Source: Omphiscola glabra
Lineage: Eukaryota > Mollusca > Gastropoda > Lymnaeidae
Assembly: GCA_964017045.1 (NCBI GenBank)
Contig: OZ024810.1
Span: 17,598,704-17,662,703, forward strand
DNA: 64,000 bases
Direction: 5' to 3'
Numbering within the stretch: position 1 is the first letter of the stretch; the number at the start of each line of letters is the position of its first letter. The notes below the pieces were generated by a model. That model saw only the letters and a list, made by a program, of their open reading frames with translations, made no database searches and was not told the DNA's origin. This document shows positions 12,635 through 24,434 of this stretch, piece after piece. The translations under genes and the position numbers were made by a program.

Positions 12635-13205
12635 ACAAACAATTAATGTGACTCTAGTTAAAGTTAACCATTAAACAATTAAGGTAACTCTAGATAAATT
12701 TGACAATAAAACAACTGAGGTGACTCTAGTTAAAGTTACCATGAAACTATTAAGATGGCTCTAGTTAAAGTTAACAATCACACAATAAATATGAATCTAG
12801 TTAATGTTAACAATCACACCATTAAGGTGACTCTAGTTAAAATTAACAATAAAATTGTTTAGGTGACTCTAGATAAAGTTAACCATTGAACAATTTAGAT
12901 TACTGTAGTTAAGGTAAACAATCACACAATTAAGGTGTCTTAGGTTAAAGTTAATAATGTCACAATTAAGCTAAATTTATTTAAAGTTAACAATCACACA
13001 ATTTAAGTGAATCTAGTAAAGGTTAAAAATCAAACAATTACGGTAACTTTAGGTAAAATTAAGAATCCCAAAATTAAGGTGACTCTAGTTAAAATTATCA
13101 AACCCACAATCAATGTGATTCTATTTAAAGTTAACAAAGACTCAATCATTGTGACTCCAGTTACAGTTAACAATCCAACAATAAAGGTGACTCTATCTAA
13201 CCACA
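12635..13205 (+). repeat. Degenerate ~36-bp minisatellite
   Basis: About 15 imperfect units built from GTGACTCTAGTTAAAGTTAA and CAATCACACAATTAAG. Because the unit is a multiple of three, a frame stays open at 13007-13228; that frame is an artefact. Confidence 0.85.
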
Positions 13206-13508
13206 ACGTTAATTATGTGCGCGTGTGATAATTAACAGAAAGCCTTGGCTAAACAATTCCTCAGCAGACAGGATATAAATATATATATTTTTTTTGTTAA
13301 AAAGGAAGGACGAAACGTTCTTCTTTAATTGTCCTTGTCCAGTCTTTCTATTTCATTCTGCCACATAACGTGTCCTACTATCTCCTTCACACAGCTTGAA
13401 CGCAGTCCTTCCTTTATCATGAGTTAAAAGTCAATGCTGTGCTAATGTGTACAAAACATTTCTTAGAACGCGGAAGGGCAAATTTAAAAATTCTTCTTTT
13501 GTTGAGAT

Positions 13509-13641
13509 CAGCGGTTCTCAGCCTATGGGTACTGAGCCCATCTGGGGTTCAAGCGACCCTTACACATGGGTCACCTAAGATCATCGCAAAACACATATTT
13601 ATGAAGTAGCAGCGAATAATTTTTCGTTGGGGGGTCACAAT
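13509..13641 (+). mobile_element. Truncated hAT-type element
   Basis: Begins CAGCGGTTCTCAGCCTATGG and carries the internal words CACATATTTATGAAGTAGCA and GTTGGGGGGTCAC shared with the copy at 34261. The right terminus is missing and AT-rich DNA follows. Confidence 0.7.
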
Positions 13642-14211
13642 CAATTTGTATACATATATTAAAAAAATAAGATTGTACAAAATCAGAAAACAAATCATTT
13701 TTATGAAATGATAATTAAGTTTAATTTAAGCCATCAATAACAATTTCTTAATACAAATGATCAATAATTAAGTCATTGTTGTCACTAAAAAAAGTTAATT
13801 TATGACCGATTTCGTGTTTTTATTGTTTTAATTGTAAAAATATTGTCTTGTTTAAAACATGAATATATTTATGTGCTGAAAATGAATATGTAGAATGTAA
13901 TCAAAAGATATTTACATGTCTTTGGCTAAATAAAAAAAATGTGATCTTATCATAAAGAATTACAAAATATTACCAATAATAATGGACAGACAATAATGTG
14001 TTTAAAATGATAAAACATTTCTTTATGTAAATATAATTTTTTTAGTAATACAAAAACATTTAAAAAAATAAATAATAAGATTAAATGAAACAAGTTTTAT
14101 TTGCGACAAACGTAAATTAATTTGACAACAATTCATTATTTTAAAAAAAAGGGAATATTTCTAATATACTTCCCTCGTGTCTTGTTTTTTAAATTACAAC
14201 AGTATTGTGAT
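13642..14211. other. AT-rich 3' flank of lectin-PAN copy 1
   Basis: Downstream of the copy 1 stop codon on the minus strand. An AATAAA word on the minus strand lies near 14102-14097, about 110 nt past the stop, and may serve as polyadenylation signal. Confidence 0.35.
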
Positions 14212-14527
14212 TTAGTTCGATTCCATATAAAAACTGACACCTGGAAAAGATGTGAGCCTAGAAAGTATCGCCTTCTTTTGCCTGGCATCGATACTGAACA
14301 ACTGACACTCCGTAGTCGAACCCATCCAGTTGAACGCAGTGCACCGACTTCCACTTCTCAGCATCAGGCATCGCTGCACGCACGCTTTGGGCGAAGTCAC
14401 GTTCAACGACACAATGAAAGGATTGTCTAGGATTGAGTCAATGCGTTTTGTGAATGAAGTGAACGCAAGTAGTTCACGACTCACCATCACTTGTAGCTCG
14501 GCAACATTAAAGGTGTCTTTAGCATAC
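14212..14527 (-). CDS. Lectin-PAN copy 1, exon 3 (end of F-type lectin + PAN domain)
   Basis: The acceptor CAG precedes GTATGCT, so codon 156 (AG|G, Arg) is split. It reads RYAKDTFNVAELQVMVSREL, the last strand of the lectin domain, then a linker and the PAN core KACVQRC, SRCTAFNW, TECQLFS, giving the four-Cys spacing C-x3-C-x8-C-x11-C. The end FYMESN followed by a stop is shared with the other copies. The opposite-strand frame at 14330-14611 is a shadow. Confidence 0.88.
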
Positions 14528-14976
14528 CTGTTCTTGAAAAGAAAAGTCAAGGGTCAAATGATTTTGTCACGTCACCGGTGTATTTTTGTCTGCACCGCTC
14601 TCTGTTCCTGATGAGAAAGCTTACTGTGCACATCTTTCCATTAAATGCATTTTTCAAAAAAAAATAATTATTTTAGCTTTTAATTTTAAAATATATTTGT
14701 AAAGTCTAATAATGCAATGATAAATTAAATATGTGCTTGTAATGAGTCATCGCAATCTTTCTTTGCTATGTTTGCATTGTTTTTATGATTTAAATTGTTC
14801 TTTCATTAATAGAAGCTAACTTCGATACTCATTAAAGTATCTCGTTTCGCTAATAATGAGTACCTCTCTAAACATATAATGATGTAACATTGTGAAGAGT
14901 TCTTTAAAGCTGTCTTTCTGTGAGCGCAATTCAAAAATTTGTATATTTAAAGTGAAGTTTAAAAAAAGACACAAAC

Positions 14977-15171
14977 CTTATCAACCGCACATAACGTCCA
15001 GTGACTGGTGTTGTACAATTCCAAGTAAACGTCCCTCCGTCAACTGGATCAGTTCTATTAAAGCAGACATCTCCAGATATATTCAGGAAATTCTTGAACT
15101 TCCTAGGGTCTGTTTTAAACACGTCAATTTGAAAGTTGCGTAGTCGATGGGCACAGTTAAGGAAGTCTCCT
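14977..15171 (-). CDS. Lectin-PAN copy 1, exon 2 (F-type lectin, second half)
   Basis: 195 nt, phase 2 on both sides. It reads RGDFLNCAHRLRNFQIDVFK, then the disulphide pair SGDVCF and FTWNC, ending GRYVRLIR. Acceptor TTTCAG and donor GTTTGT are both visible on the minus strand. The Cys in NCAHR corresponds to a residue that is variable among copies. Confidence 0.88.
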
Positions 15172-15289
15172 CTGAAATGGAGTACAGTTTAAAAAAACAA
15201 AACAAACATCATCGTGAGGTTAAAGAAAACATACTGTCCCAAACCAAATTTAAAGTAACTGGCTAATGTGTACAATCAGTAATTCCAAT

Positions 15290-18200
15290 CATTGTGGTAC
15301 TAGCGAGAACCCGGGATGCGTTGCAATGCCACTCAAAGTAAAAAGTGTTTGTGTTTTAGAAAATATGTTTTTGATTTTTTTCACGTCTGGGGCGTACACA
15401 AATAAATTAGAAGGTTTGTCGACGCGTGAGCAGACAAAATAAGCTGCCCACGTGAGAGGCATGGTTTTTCAAAATTTGGTCCACACTCTTGTAACGATTG
15501 ATCCACCCATGCCATCGCTATGTTTGAAAATATATTTCTATAGCTCACATGAAGAAAAAAAGTAAAAAATCAAATGTTCGGCCCCAAACGCAAATTTGTC
15601 AAATAATTGTACTAATTCAGAAACCTACTTATTACGTAGCACACAAACTGAAATGTCGCTATTTGTATTAGATTACATTTCATCCACCCGTGCAAAAGCT
15701 CTGTTTGAAATGTATTTAAATATCTCACCAAAATGAATATATTAAAATGGATAAACTAATTCAAAAATCTTTGCAGGCGTGCGCACATTTTACGAAAGAT
15801 TTATTGCAATCGGAAGAATGGTATAGAAAAGCATATGGGCATTATATTCAGCTTATGAGAGGGGGGGAAAAAAAGAATTTTGGGCCACTGGCCAAAATTT
15901 TAATATTTTAATTTTTTAAATAAATCAAAAAAATTTGTTGGCGTGTGTACAACAATCCACAAAAATGTTATCGCAATCTAATGAGTGGTATATGAGCGCA
16001 CATGGGACACACATACATACATTAAGCTATATATGTATAGATATAGTGAATCGAATAAAAGGTTAACTATCCATCATCTATCTATCTGTCTATTTGTCTG
16101 TCTGTATTTATGTCTGTCTGTCTGTCTTTCTTTCTGTCTATCTCTTTATCTAATAAAATCTCTATTTTGAAAATTTAATTTTCACTTTTGTAAAATGATT
16201 GGCCTTCGTGGGTATACTTATGTAAATGTATATACGTTCTGTTAACGTCATTGATTTTCTTAATTGGTAAACATATGTTCATATGTAAAATGAGAATATA
16301 GCATCTATTTTTTCACAACTGTAATGTCATTGGATTGAACGATATTGTCATCCAAGTAAAAATGTATAAACTCAATTTCCTACCCCCATATATATTATGT
16401 ATCGAAGAAGGTTAATTATTTATCAAATTCATTCTGAGGCGTATCTTGTTCTGCATTGGGCAAAATAAATGTATCGTATTACTCCACCCTTATCCCCAGA
16501 CAGAGTTAAAAAAAAATAATAATAAAATCATCCATTGGATTGTAACCCCCTTAATTACGCAAAAATATTTTTTTTTTGCATTTAATTTTAGTATGCTTTG
16601 TTCTTATTTAGAAGAGTGATAAGTGCATTAAAAATGATATTTAGCTACGTAGTTTTGCTGCACCAATTGAATTATTTTTAAAGGTAGTGTTTTTACTACT
16701 TTATAAATTTCATAAAAGTATATTTTTGGAATGAATAAACTTATTTAATGTAAAAAAATAAAACGCTCAATGTGTAATTAATTTTAGGAATTTAAAAAGC
16801 AATCAATTCCATTTATTAATTTTACTTTTAAGAAGGGGAAAATACATTATCAGTTTTGTCACGCCCTTTTTTTAAACCAGCGAACTTTTAACTTTGGCTA
16901 AATAGGCAATTCGCACTATGACGTCATTTGCTTGATTATCTAGAACAAATTAATTTTAATTTTATTCCCAATACTAGCGAGTACCCGGCATGCGTTGCAA
17001 TGCCACTCATCGAAATAAAGTGTCCGTGTTTTAATAATTTTTTTGTAAGTTCTTCTAATAACCACCTTTTTTTAACCGTCTGGTGCGTATTCGAATTAAT
17101 TAGAAGGTTTTAAGAAGTGTCAGCAGACCACACGCAGCTGTCCGTGTGGGAAGCATGGATTTTCCAAATTTAGTCCCAAAACTTATAGCGATTGATCCCC
17201 CCATGCAATAGCTATGTTTGAAATTATATTTATATGGCTCATTTATTACATATAAACAAATTTTGGGCCCCCGGCCCTAAAAGTAATATTGTGAAATATT
17301 TGTACTAAATCAGAAACCTATTTATTAATTCACATATACAAAATGAAATGTCACAGTTTATATTTAATGTAATTCCACCCACTTATGCAATAGCTCTGCT
17401 TGACGTTATATTTACATAGCTCATATAAGGGAAAAAAAAGAATTTAAGGCCCCAGGCCCTAAGCGGAATATTGTAAAATATTTGCACTTCTTTAGAAACC
17501 TAATGCGGGCCTGCACACAACAACTCACTGAAAGTTTATCGCATTCAGATGAATAGTATAGGAACTCATACGGAAATTATATTTAAATAGCTCATATTAG
17601 AAAGAAAAACTACTATACGGCCCCAGTCCAAAACTGGTAATTCTTTGTAAAATGAATGGGTTTTGATATTCATGGATATACTTTTGTAAATGTACTTAAG
17701 TTGTGTTAACGTCATTGTTTTTCTTAATTCGTAAAATGAGAATATAGCATCTATTTTTCACAACAGTCATATCATTGGATTTAAAGATATAAAATTGTAC
17801 CCACCCTATTTCCTAACCCCCATGTATATGTACCTAAGAAGGCAAATTATTTGTCAAATTCATTTTGAGACGTATAGTGTGCTGCCATGTGCAAATTAAA
17901 CTATTGAATTACACCTTCCCCCTCCCCAAAACAGAGTTTTAAAGAAATTAATAAAATCATCCACGGGATTGTAAGCCACTTACTTACGCAAAAACAATTT
18001 TTTTGCATTTCAAATGTCAAATGCTTTGTTCTTATTTAAATGAGTGATAAGTGCATTAGGGGATGCTATTTGGATATGTAGTATTGCTGCACTGATTGCA
18101 TTAAACGGAATTTTTGTATTAAAAGTATATTTAAAGGTTTGGTTGTTTTTTTTACTAATTTATAAATTTCATAAATGTATATTTTTGGAAAGAATAAAAG

Positions 18201-18460
18201 TAAAAATTTATTAAACGTTAAAAATAAAAAGCAAAAATTGTTTTTCATTTTTTAAATTGTAGCAATTTAAAAAGCAATCTATTATATTTATTAATTTTAC
18301 TTTTAGGAAGGCGGAAATACATTATCATTTTATTAGGCGCGCTTATTAAATCAGATAAATTTTTGCATTGAATAAATAGACAATTTGAGTTCTGACGTCA
18401 TTTGCGTTATTATTTATAACAAATTAGTTTTACTTTTATTACGCAATATTTGGAACGTAC
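15290..18460. repeat. Tandem segmental duplication, two ~1.6-kb copies
   Basis: Copy A runs about 15290-16970 and copy B about 16975-18460. Both start with ACTAGCGAG.ACCCGG.ATGC and GTTGCAATGCCACTC, then share words such as GAATATAGCATCTATTTTT, GTTAACGTCATTG and CATCCAYNGGATTGTAA in the same order. Divergence is substantial. Inside each are one to three degenerate units of the satellite found at 19-20.6 kb (GAATGGTATAGGAGCGCATA-like words). Confidence 0.7.
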
Positions 18461-18461
18461 T

Positions 18462-18800
18462 TAAAAAATGCACTAAAATCAACAGATGTTTTGGTTTCCC
18501 CGATAAATGTGATTACAGTGTAATTCTTTGATCATAATTTGTTTTATTAATTTTCATAACTTTCAACCACATATAAAATGTTTAAAATAGTTCCTTAGTT
18601 GTTACTCAAAATTTATTTGTAATTTATATTATTAATACTTAAAATTTTATTAAAATTAAAGCGAATATACAATATATTTTTCGCATTACCATTGATTCGA
18701 GTTCCTTAAAATAATAGAAGAAAACTATGATTGTTTTAAAAAATGGGAACGTATTTAAATCGTATCGGTTCTTTGGAGTTAAGGTCAGTATAGATCATTC
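18462..18800 (+). repeat. Dispersed repeat arm, related to 20610-20960 and 46440-46680
   Basis: Shares in order CACTAAAATCAACAGATGTT, GTGTAATTCTTTGAT, AAATAGTTCCTTAG, AATAATAGAA and AGTATAGATCATTCTTATAT with 20610-20960. A third, inverted partner is at 46440-46680 (CACATTTATCGG, TTTTAGTGCGTTG). This suggests the end of a larger element that also carried the satellite. Confidence 0.6.
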
Positions 18801-19084
18801 TTATATAATAGATGTATTACTACATCATTGCTATTCAAAATCACAAAACATTTACAAAGCTATATCCGATTCTAAAATACGTCACAAAATTCAAGCTTAT
18901 TAAAAATACTCTCTACACTAAACATGCAAAAACGTGTTTTCTCTGCTCTTGCTACAAATTGATGTTTGTTGGCATTTGTTCAAGGGCGTTTGAGTTGATA
19001 GATCCGATTGAAATTATTTTGATAAAGTTTGTTAAAGAAAACAAAACGAATTTAAGGACATCGGCCCATGCGAAATATTGTAAA

Positions 19085-20575
19085 ATGTTGTTCTAATTTA
19101 GAAACATTTGCGGGAGCGCGCATATCAATTCACCAAAGTTTTTATCGCAATCGGATGAATGGTATAGGAATGCATACGATAATTATATAGATAATATAAG
19201 GGTGGAAAACGAATTAAGGCCCCCGGCCACAAACGGAATATTGTAGAATTGTTGTATTACTTCAGAAACCTACTTATTATATCACAAAATTAAAAAAAGA
19301 GAAACATATTACTGAAGTTGTATCGCATTCAGATAAATGGTATAGGAGTGCATACGGATATTATTTTTTACAAAGCTCATATAAGAAAAATAACGATTTT
19401 GGGGCCAACGGCCAAAAACGGATTATTTTAAAAGTGTTGTAACTACTTCAGAAACCTAATTATTATGTGACACACACAATTTAATGTCGCTATTTGTATT
19501 TGATTAAAAATCTATCCATCCACACATTAGCTCTGTTTGAAATTTTATTTGTATAGCTCATATAGGAAAAATAGAACATAGGGCCCATGGCTCAAAACAG
19601 AATATTTTAAATGGTTATAATAATTGGAAAAGCTTTGCGGACGTGGGTAAAACATTTTACTAAAGTTTTATCGCATTCAGATGAATGGTATAGGAGCGCA
19701 TACCGAAATTATTTTGTACACATCTCATATAAGAAAAAAAAAGAATTTGGGGCCAACGGATGAAAACGAAATATTTTAAAAGTATTGTAATTATTTATTA
19801 ACATGCGCGACTTTATGGAAAACCTTTCAAAAAAGTTTTGTTGCAATCACATGAATGGTGTAGGAGCGCATACGGTTTCAAATTATATTTATATAGCTCC
19901 TATAAGAAAAAACGAACATGGGGCCCCTGGCTGAAAACGGAATATTTTAAAACGGTTGTAATAATTTAGAAACCTTTGTGGGAATGCTCGCAACATCTGG
20001 TCAACGTTTTAGCGTATTCGAATAAATGGTGTAGGAGCGCAGACAAAACCTATAGTTTACAAAGCTCATATAAGAAAAAAAAACAATTTTGGGGCCAACG
20101 GCCAAAACAAAATATTTTAAAAGTGTTATAATGACCCAGTAAAATGTGCGAGCTTATGGAATACAACTCTCCAATGTTTTGTTGCAATTGCATGAATGGT
20201 GTAGGAGCGCATACGGTTTGAAACTATATTTATATAGCTCATATAAGAAAAAACGAACACGGGGCCCCTGGCTCAAAACGGAATATTTTAAAACGGTTAT
20301 AATTATTTCCAAACCTTTGTGGGCGTGCTTGCAACATTTTACCAAAGATTTAGCGCATTTAGACGAATGGTGTAGGAGCGCAGACTGAAATATTTTTTAC
20401 AAAGCTCGTATAAGAAAAAAAACGAATGAAGGGCCAACGGCCGAAAACGAAATAATTGAAAAGTTTTTTAATGACGCAGTTAAATGCCAATGTAGGTGGC
20501 AAACAACTCACCAAGGTTTTGTTGCAATCGCATGAATGGTGTGGGAGCGCATATGAGACAAACAGACATACAGAC
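19085..20575 (+). repeat. Satellite array, ~172-bp unit
   Basis: Words of the type GAATGGTGTAGGAGCGCATA recur near 19166, 19340, 19690, 19860, 20030, 20203, 20372 and 20548, a spacing close to 170-176 bp (one double step). Each unit also carries GGGGCCAACGGCCAAAA or GGGCCCCTGGCTCAAAAC, and AATATTTTAAAA. There are about eight to nine units. The array lies wholly inside intron 1 of copy 1. Confidence 0.8.
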
Positions 20576-20609
20576 ATACATATATACATTCATTTTTATA
20601 TATATAGAA

Positions 20610-20960
20610 GATAGATTAATGACGCACTAAATACAACTGATGTTTAGATTTTCTTGGTAAATTGGATTGCTGTGTAATTATTTGATAATAACTTTTTTAT
20701 TTATGTTTTTTTTAATAACTTTCAAACGCAAATAAAATGCTTAAGATAGTTCCTTAGGTGTTACTTTAAATGTATTAGTCATCTATAATAATAATACTTA
20801 AACTTTTACTAAAATAAAAGCGGATATATAATATTTTTTGCGCATTTAAATTTATTCGATTTCCGTAAAATAATAGAAAATAATTTTGATTGTTTTTAAG
20901 AACCCGAACTTATCTAAATATTGTACGTCCTTCAGCGTTACGGTCAGCTTAGCTCATTCT
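20610..20960 (+). repeat. Second dispersed repeat arm flanking the satellite
   Basis: Parallel to 18462-18800, so the satellite array is bracketed by direct copies of the same 340-bp segment. Confidence 0.6.
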
Positions 20961-21559
20961 TATATATACATTTCAAACAAGAAACAAATAGCACTTTATG
21001 TAATGATCTTTATCAAATGTTTTGCTAAATAAATAGATGGTTTGTCGCTTCTTCTATCCTACATATTTTTTTTAAAAAATATTAATATTAAAAGTAGTTG
21101 TATATACCGCGGTACTCCAGCCTAAAATTGCTACATAAGGTAAAACAATTATCGAACCGGTGTGCGTATGATTGTCTTATGCTGCTGAAATAGGAGCCCG
21201 TTTATGGTAGGGTAAAAATTCTAATTAGAATTTTCGGTGCGTAGACGCCCCTGATGCTCGAGTTCTTTACTATTGGCTGACTAAGATTTTTAAATACTAC
21301 TGGCAACCGTCCGTCACGATACGACGATGATGTAGTCTTCACTGGACAAAATCACAAGGACTGTGATTTTTTTTTCTTTAGGACTATGAGCGTCTTCTCT
21401 AGACATGAAATCGCCATTCTCCACGTATCTGGATAGCCCAAGGGAACATCATCATATATCGATGATTGCAGCTTGGATACAGCTTGGAAGATACAGTTGT
21501 CGGAATTTTTCATTTTAATAATGTATCTGCCTACGGGATTCATTCTACAGGTTTTTATT

Positions 21560-21700
21560 CAGAGTTTCCTCGTCTTAGATGAGTTGCCATCCAATGTCGA
21601 CGTGTCCCATCAACCCGAGGTTCTGGTGATTTCTTTGGGAGGGATTTAACTCCAGTTTTAGTTTACACAACTCGACCACCCAGCATCCATAAATTTAGAC
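21560..21700 (-). mobile_element. Truncated tRNA-derived SINE copy
   Basis: The minus strand reads GGTGGTCGAGTTGTGTAAACT (A-box-like, imperfect), then GATGGGAC, CATTGGATGGCAACTCATCT and AAGACGAGGAAACTC, matching the body of the SINE at 53031-53267. The 3' tail with (GAA)n is missing. Confidence 0.5.
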
Positions 21701-22451
21701 TATGAACAAAGTCAGTAATTTGGTTGTTGTTTTCCGAGAATGCCCCAGCAGGAAATATATTATGTAGATTCTTGTTTTCTTTGTATTTATATGATCCAAA
21801 CTAGAGGGAATGTTTGATTCGATTTATTTGCCGTAATCAATTCATACTATATAAAGTAAATACTCACAGATGTATCAGTTAGATATATGCAAATATATAT
21901 ATATATAGATAAACATATATATATATTATTTGCTACAATTATGACAATAGATAATCCATATTTATGACTGATGCATTCTGCCTCTAACATGGTTGTCAAC
22001 TTAGTATCTTCATTGAAACATAGAAATGTTTTACTTTTTGTTTAGATATTCGTTTCAATAAATACATTTTCTATCCCTAAAGTCGGTTGAGTATAAAGAG
22101 CTCCCACAAAATCAATTCTATTCATCTTTATATTATTCAACATACACTGTTTAGTTTATGCGCTATGCCGTGACAATCTGATAAGATTAATATTTAAAAC
22201 ATTTTATGATATACATTTTTTTTAAAGTTTGAATTAAAAATGTATAAACCATGTATTTTTATTAAAGTATGCAAGTTAGTAGTTACAGTTTAATTCTTAT
22301 AAACATTTTAAATAAATGTAGATCCCTCTCTCCATCACTTGCTCAATCACTCATCAACGTACCGAGTTACCTCTTTGTCAAGGCAAGTTGTTCGGTCTCA
22401 TATCGGAACTTAAGATTTACCATCAACGTACCGGCTCATCCATTCACTCAC

Positions 22452-22723
22452 CTGTTGGTCAAAACAATTTGCTCTGTCACAAACTGGCCCGTGAGATCCA
22501 CCATCCACCAAGCCGGGCCGTCGGAGTAGGTTTCGGATGCCATAAATGTCGAGTTGATCCAAAGTTGAGTGATACCGTCATTACCCAAGTTTGGTAGTCT
22601 GCCTCCGTAAACTGAGCTCTGCCATGCAGGCTTGTAGAGTGCAGCATTAAATAGCGGAGCAACAATGTCAAATTTAATTTTCAACCAACAGCCAAACAAC
22701 AGTATTGGAGTTAATGTTTTCAT
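22452..22723 (-). CDS. Lectin-PAN copy 1, exon 1 (signal peptide + F-type lectin first half)
   Basis: Starts MKTLTPILLFGCWL, a hydrophobic signal peptide, and continues FNAALYKPAWQSSVYGGRLP and GPAWWMVDLTGQFV, typical of the first half of an F-type lectin domain (NxALxKPAxQSS, WWxVDL). The donor is AACAG|GTGAGT. The start ATG aligns with those of copies 2-4 and gives the same 272-nt length. The opposite-strand frames at 22269-22597 are shadows. Confidence 0.88.
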
Positions 22724-24430
22724 GTTTTTTGTTCATGGATTGAGCAGTCGAAATCGAAAGATCGACGAATTAAACTTAGACCTTTAACTTATTCGATTAT
22801 AAAACTCGTAAAAATGTCCGTCTGATCGATCGTTATGACTTTCAATCTAAACTGAAATAAACTGATACTGTCACAGTGTTATGTTGTTGAATCAAAGCTG
22901 GTTTACGAGAAATACATATTAAGCTTTTGAAAATTAACCTACTCCTTACAAACCATACGTCACCGTTACATCTCACAACGCATTTGCAGTGTGCTATTGT
23001 CGGAATCTAGCAGCATTGACAGCAACATTTAGTTACAAAATGTCAACCATTCCAATGTCAAATGAGTGGCTAGTGTTATTAATGTTAACCTTTGTGAAAT
23101 ATTGTCCATCGATTATTTTGTTGAGACACAATTCATTCATCTGTGTTGCTTCCACGTCCTACCATCATTATTTTGCAAATTATTAAATGTCAAGATGCTG
23201 TTAAAGAATTTCAGTTTAGTCTGCTATCGATTTTATAGCCTTTCCTTTTTCAATTTTTCTAGACCAACAACGCCCAATTTTACTTAAATAGGATATACCC
23301 AACTGTTTAAAAATAAGTCATATTGCAGGATTTTTAATTTATCACTGTACTTGCACAAAGTGTGTATAGAGAAACTACCTTACAGTGGAGCGCGTAGATG
23401 TACAAATATTGCCGGGACGGACATCTTAACTGTTAGTAGAGTAACTGAGTCGAGTAAGTTATTTACCAAAATGTATCCATGTCCACTGGACCAAATTGTT
23501 ATTATTTACTAAGATTTATAACACACCATGCAACTCATTGTGCTTACCTATCTATGGCAAAACTTGCGTACAAGTACATTAATAACTGTGTATATTGATG
23601 CCTACATGGAAGAAGTGGGCTACTATAAAAGTAAAGTCTCAGGCACTTACATCGATGAGGTCAAAATCACTACCAATCATATCAGGCTGCATATTCAGCT
23701 CCCTGACGACGCTGTTACACACATCAGAAGCACCATGTCCTGCAAGAACCTCACCCTAGATTCCTCAGAAATAGATAAAATGATGTGTCTGGAAATGCCT
23801 CCTGAAACGTGTTAGTGATCTTGGGACTTCACAAATAGGACAAGAGAAGGCGATTTTTTTTTAAGAGCGGCATTGACTTTTTTTTGTGAAATGCCATTGC
23901 AAGCTTTGCGGTATAAACAATGAGTAAGCTCGCGGAGTCAACTTAGAATACTCAGAAGATCGATGCTGATTACAGCGACTTGACGGCTGCCATGTTAGAT
24001 GTGCATCGGCAGGCCATAACACGATCATGCAGATACCCAAACGTTCACCGTTTAGACATTAAACTGTTGGTGAAGCTGTTTTGAAAACGACAGAAAGTCA
24101 GGGCGAAGTTTGGTAGGCTAGAGACAGCAGCACCTCGTGTGCTTGCAAAAATTTCAACAATGGATTGATGAAAGCTGTCATCAAGGCAAAAACAAAATGA
24201 AGAGAAATCAGATCAGTTGCAACATACGCAAGTGAAACTTTTATCCTTAAAAAAAACGTTAGAAAACCTATAAAACGCATGGGAGAGAAAAGTTATACGG
24301 AAAGGATAGAGTATTGAGAGTACTTCTTCTTCTTATGTTCTTCTTATGTTCGACGAACCAAACAGGATTATTATGAACTAACTAGTAATTTTATAGTCTA
24401 TATCAGGATCCCACACTAGCCCAAGATATA
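22724..24430. other. 5' flank of copy 1 and intergenic DNA with one unrecognised ORF
   Basis: No clear TATA box was found upstream of 22723 on the minus strand. A 95-codon plus-strand frame at 23528-23815 (contains TYIDEVKITTNHIRLHIQLP) has a less biased composition than random frames but no domain that I know. It could be an exon or transposon debris. The rest of the interval shows nothing. Confidence 0.35.
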
Positions 24431-24434
24431 TAAA

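Larger units (their letters stand above)
15172..22451 (-). other. Intron 1 of copy 1, repeat-filled
   Basis: Bounded by GTGAGT after exon 1 and TTTCAG before exon 2. The interior consists of a segmental tandem duplication, a satellite array, dispersed-repeat arms and a SINE fragment, annotated separately; no further coding exon was found. Positions 20960-21560 and 21720-22260 hold AT-rich DNA without a recognised feature. Confidence 0.6.
14212..22723 (-). other. Gene locus: secreted F-type lectin-PAN protein, copy 1
   Basis: Three exons join as 22723-22452, 15171-14977 and 14527-14212 (783 nt, 260 residues). Signal peptide about 1-19, F-type lectin domain about 22-172, PAN/Apple domain about 195-255. 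Both introns are phase 2 with GT-AG ends. The first intron is 7.3 kb and repeat-filled, the second 449 bp. This is the most divergent of the complete copies. F-type lectin domains normally bind fucosylated glycans and PAN domains bind protein or carbohydrate ligands; here the usual ligand His is absent, so the ligand is unknown. No break was found; expression is unproven. Confidence 0.8.

Noticed and set aside
14330..14611. Plus-strand frame of 93 codons
   Set aside because: A shadow of the minus-strand PAN exon of copy 1; similar shadows occur at 39005, 49662 and 62456.
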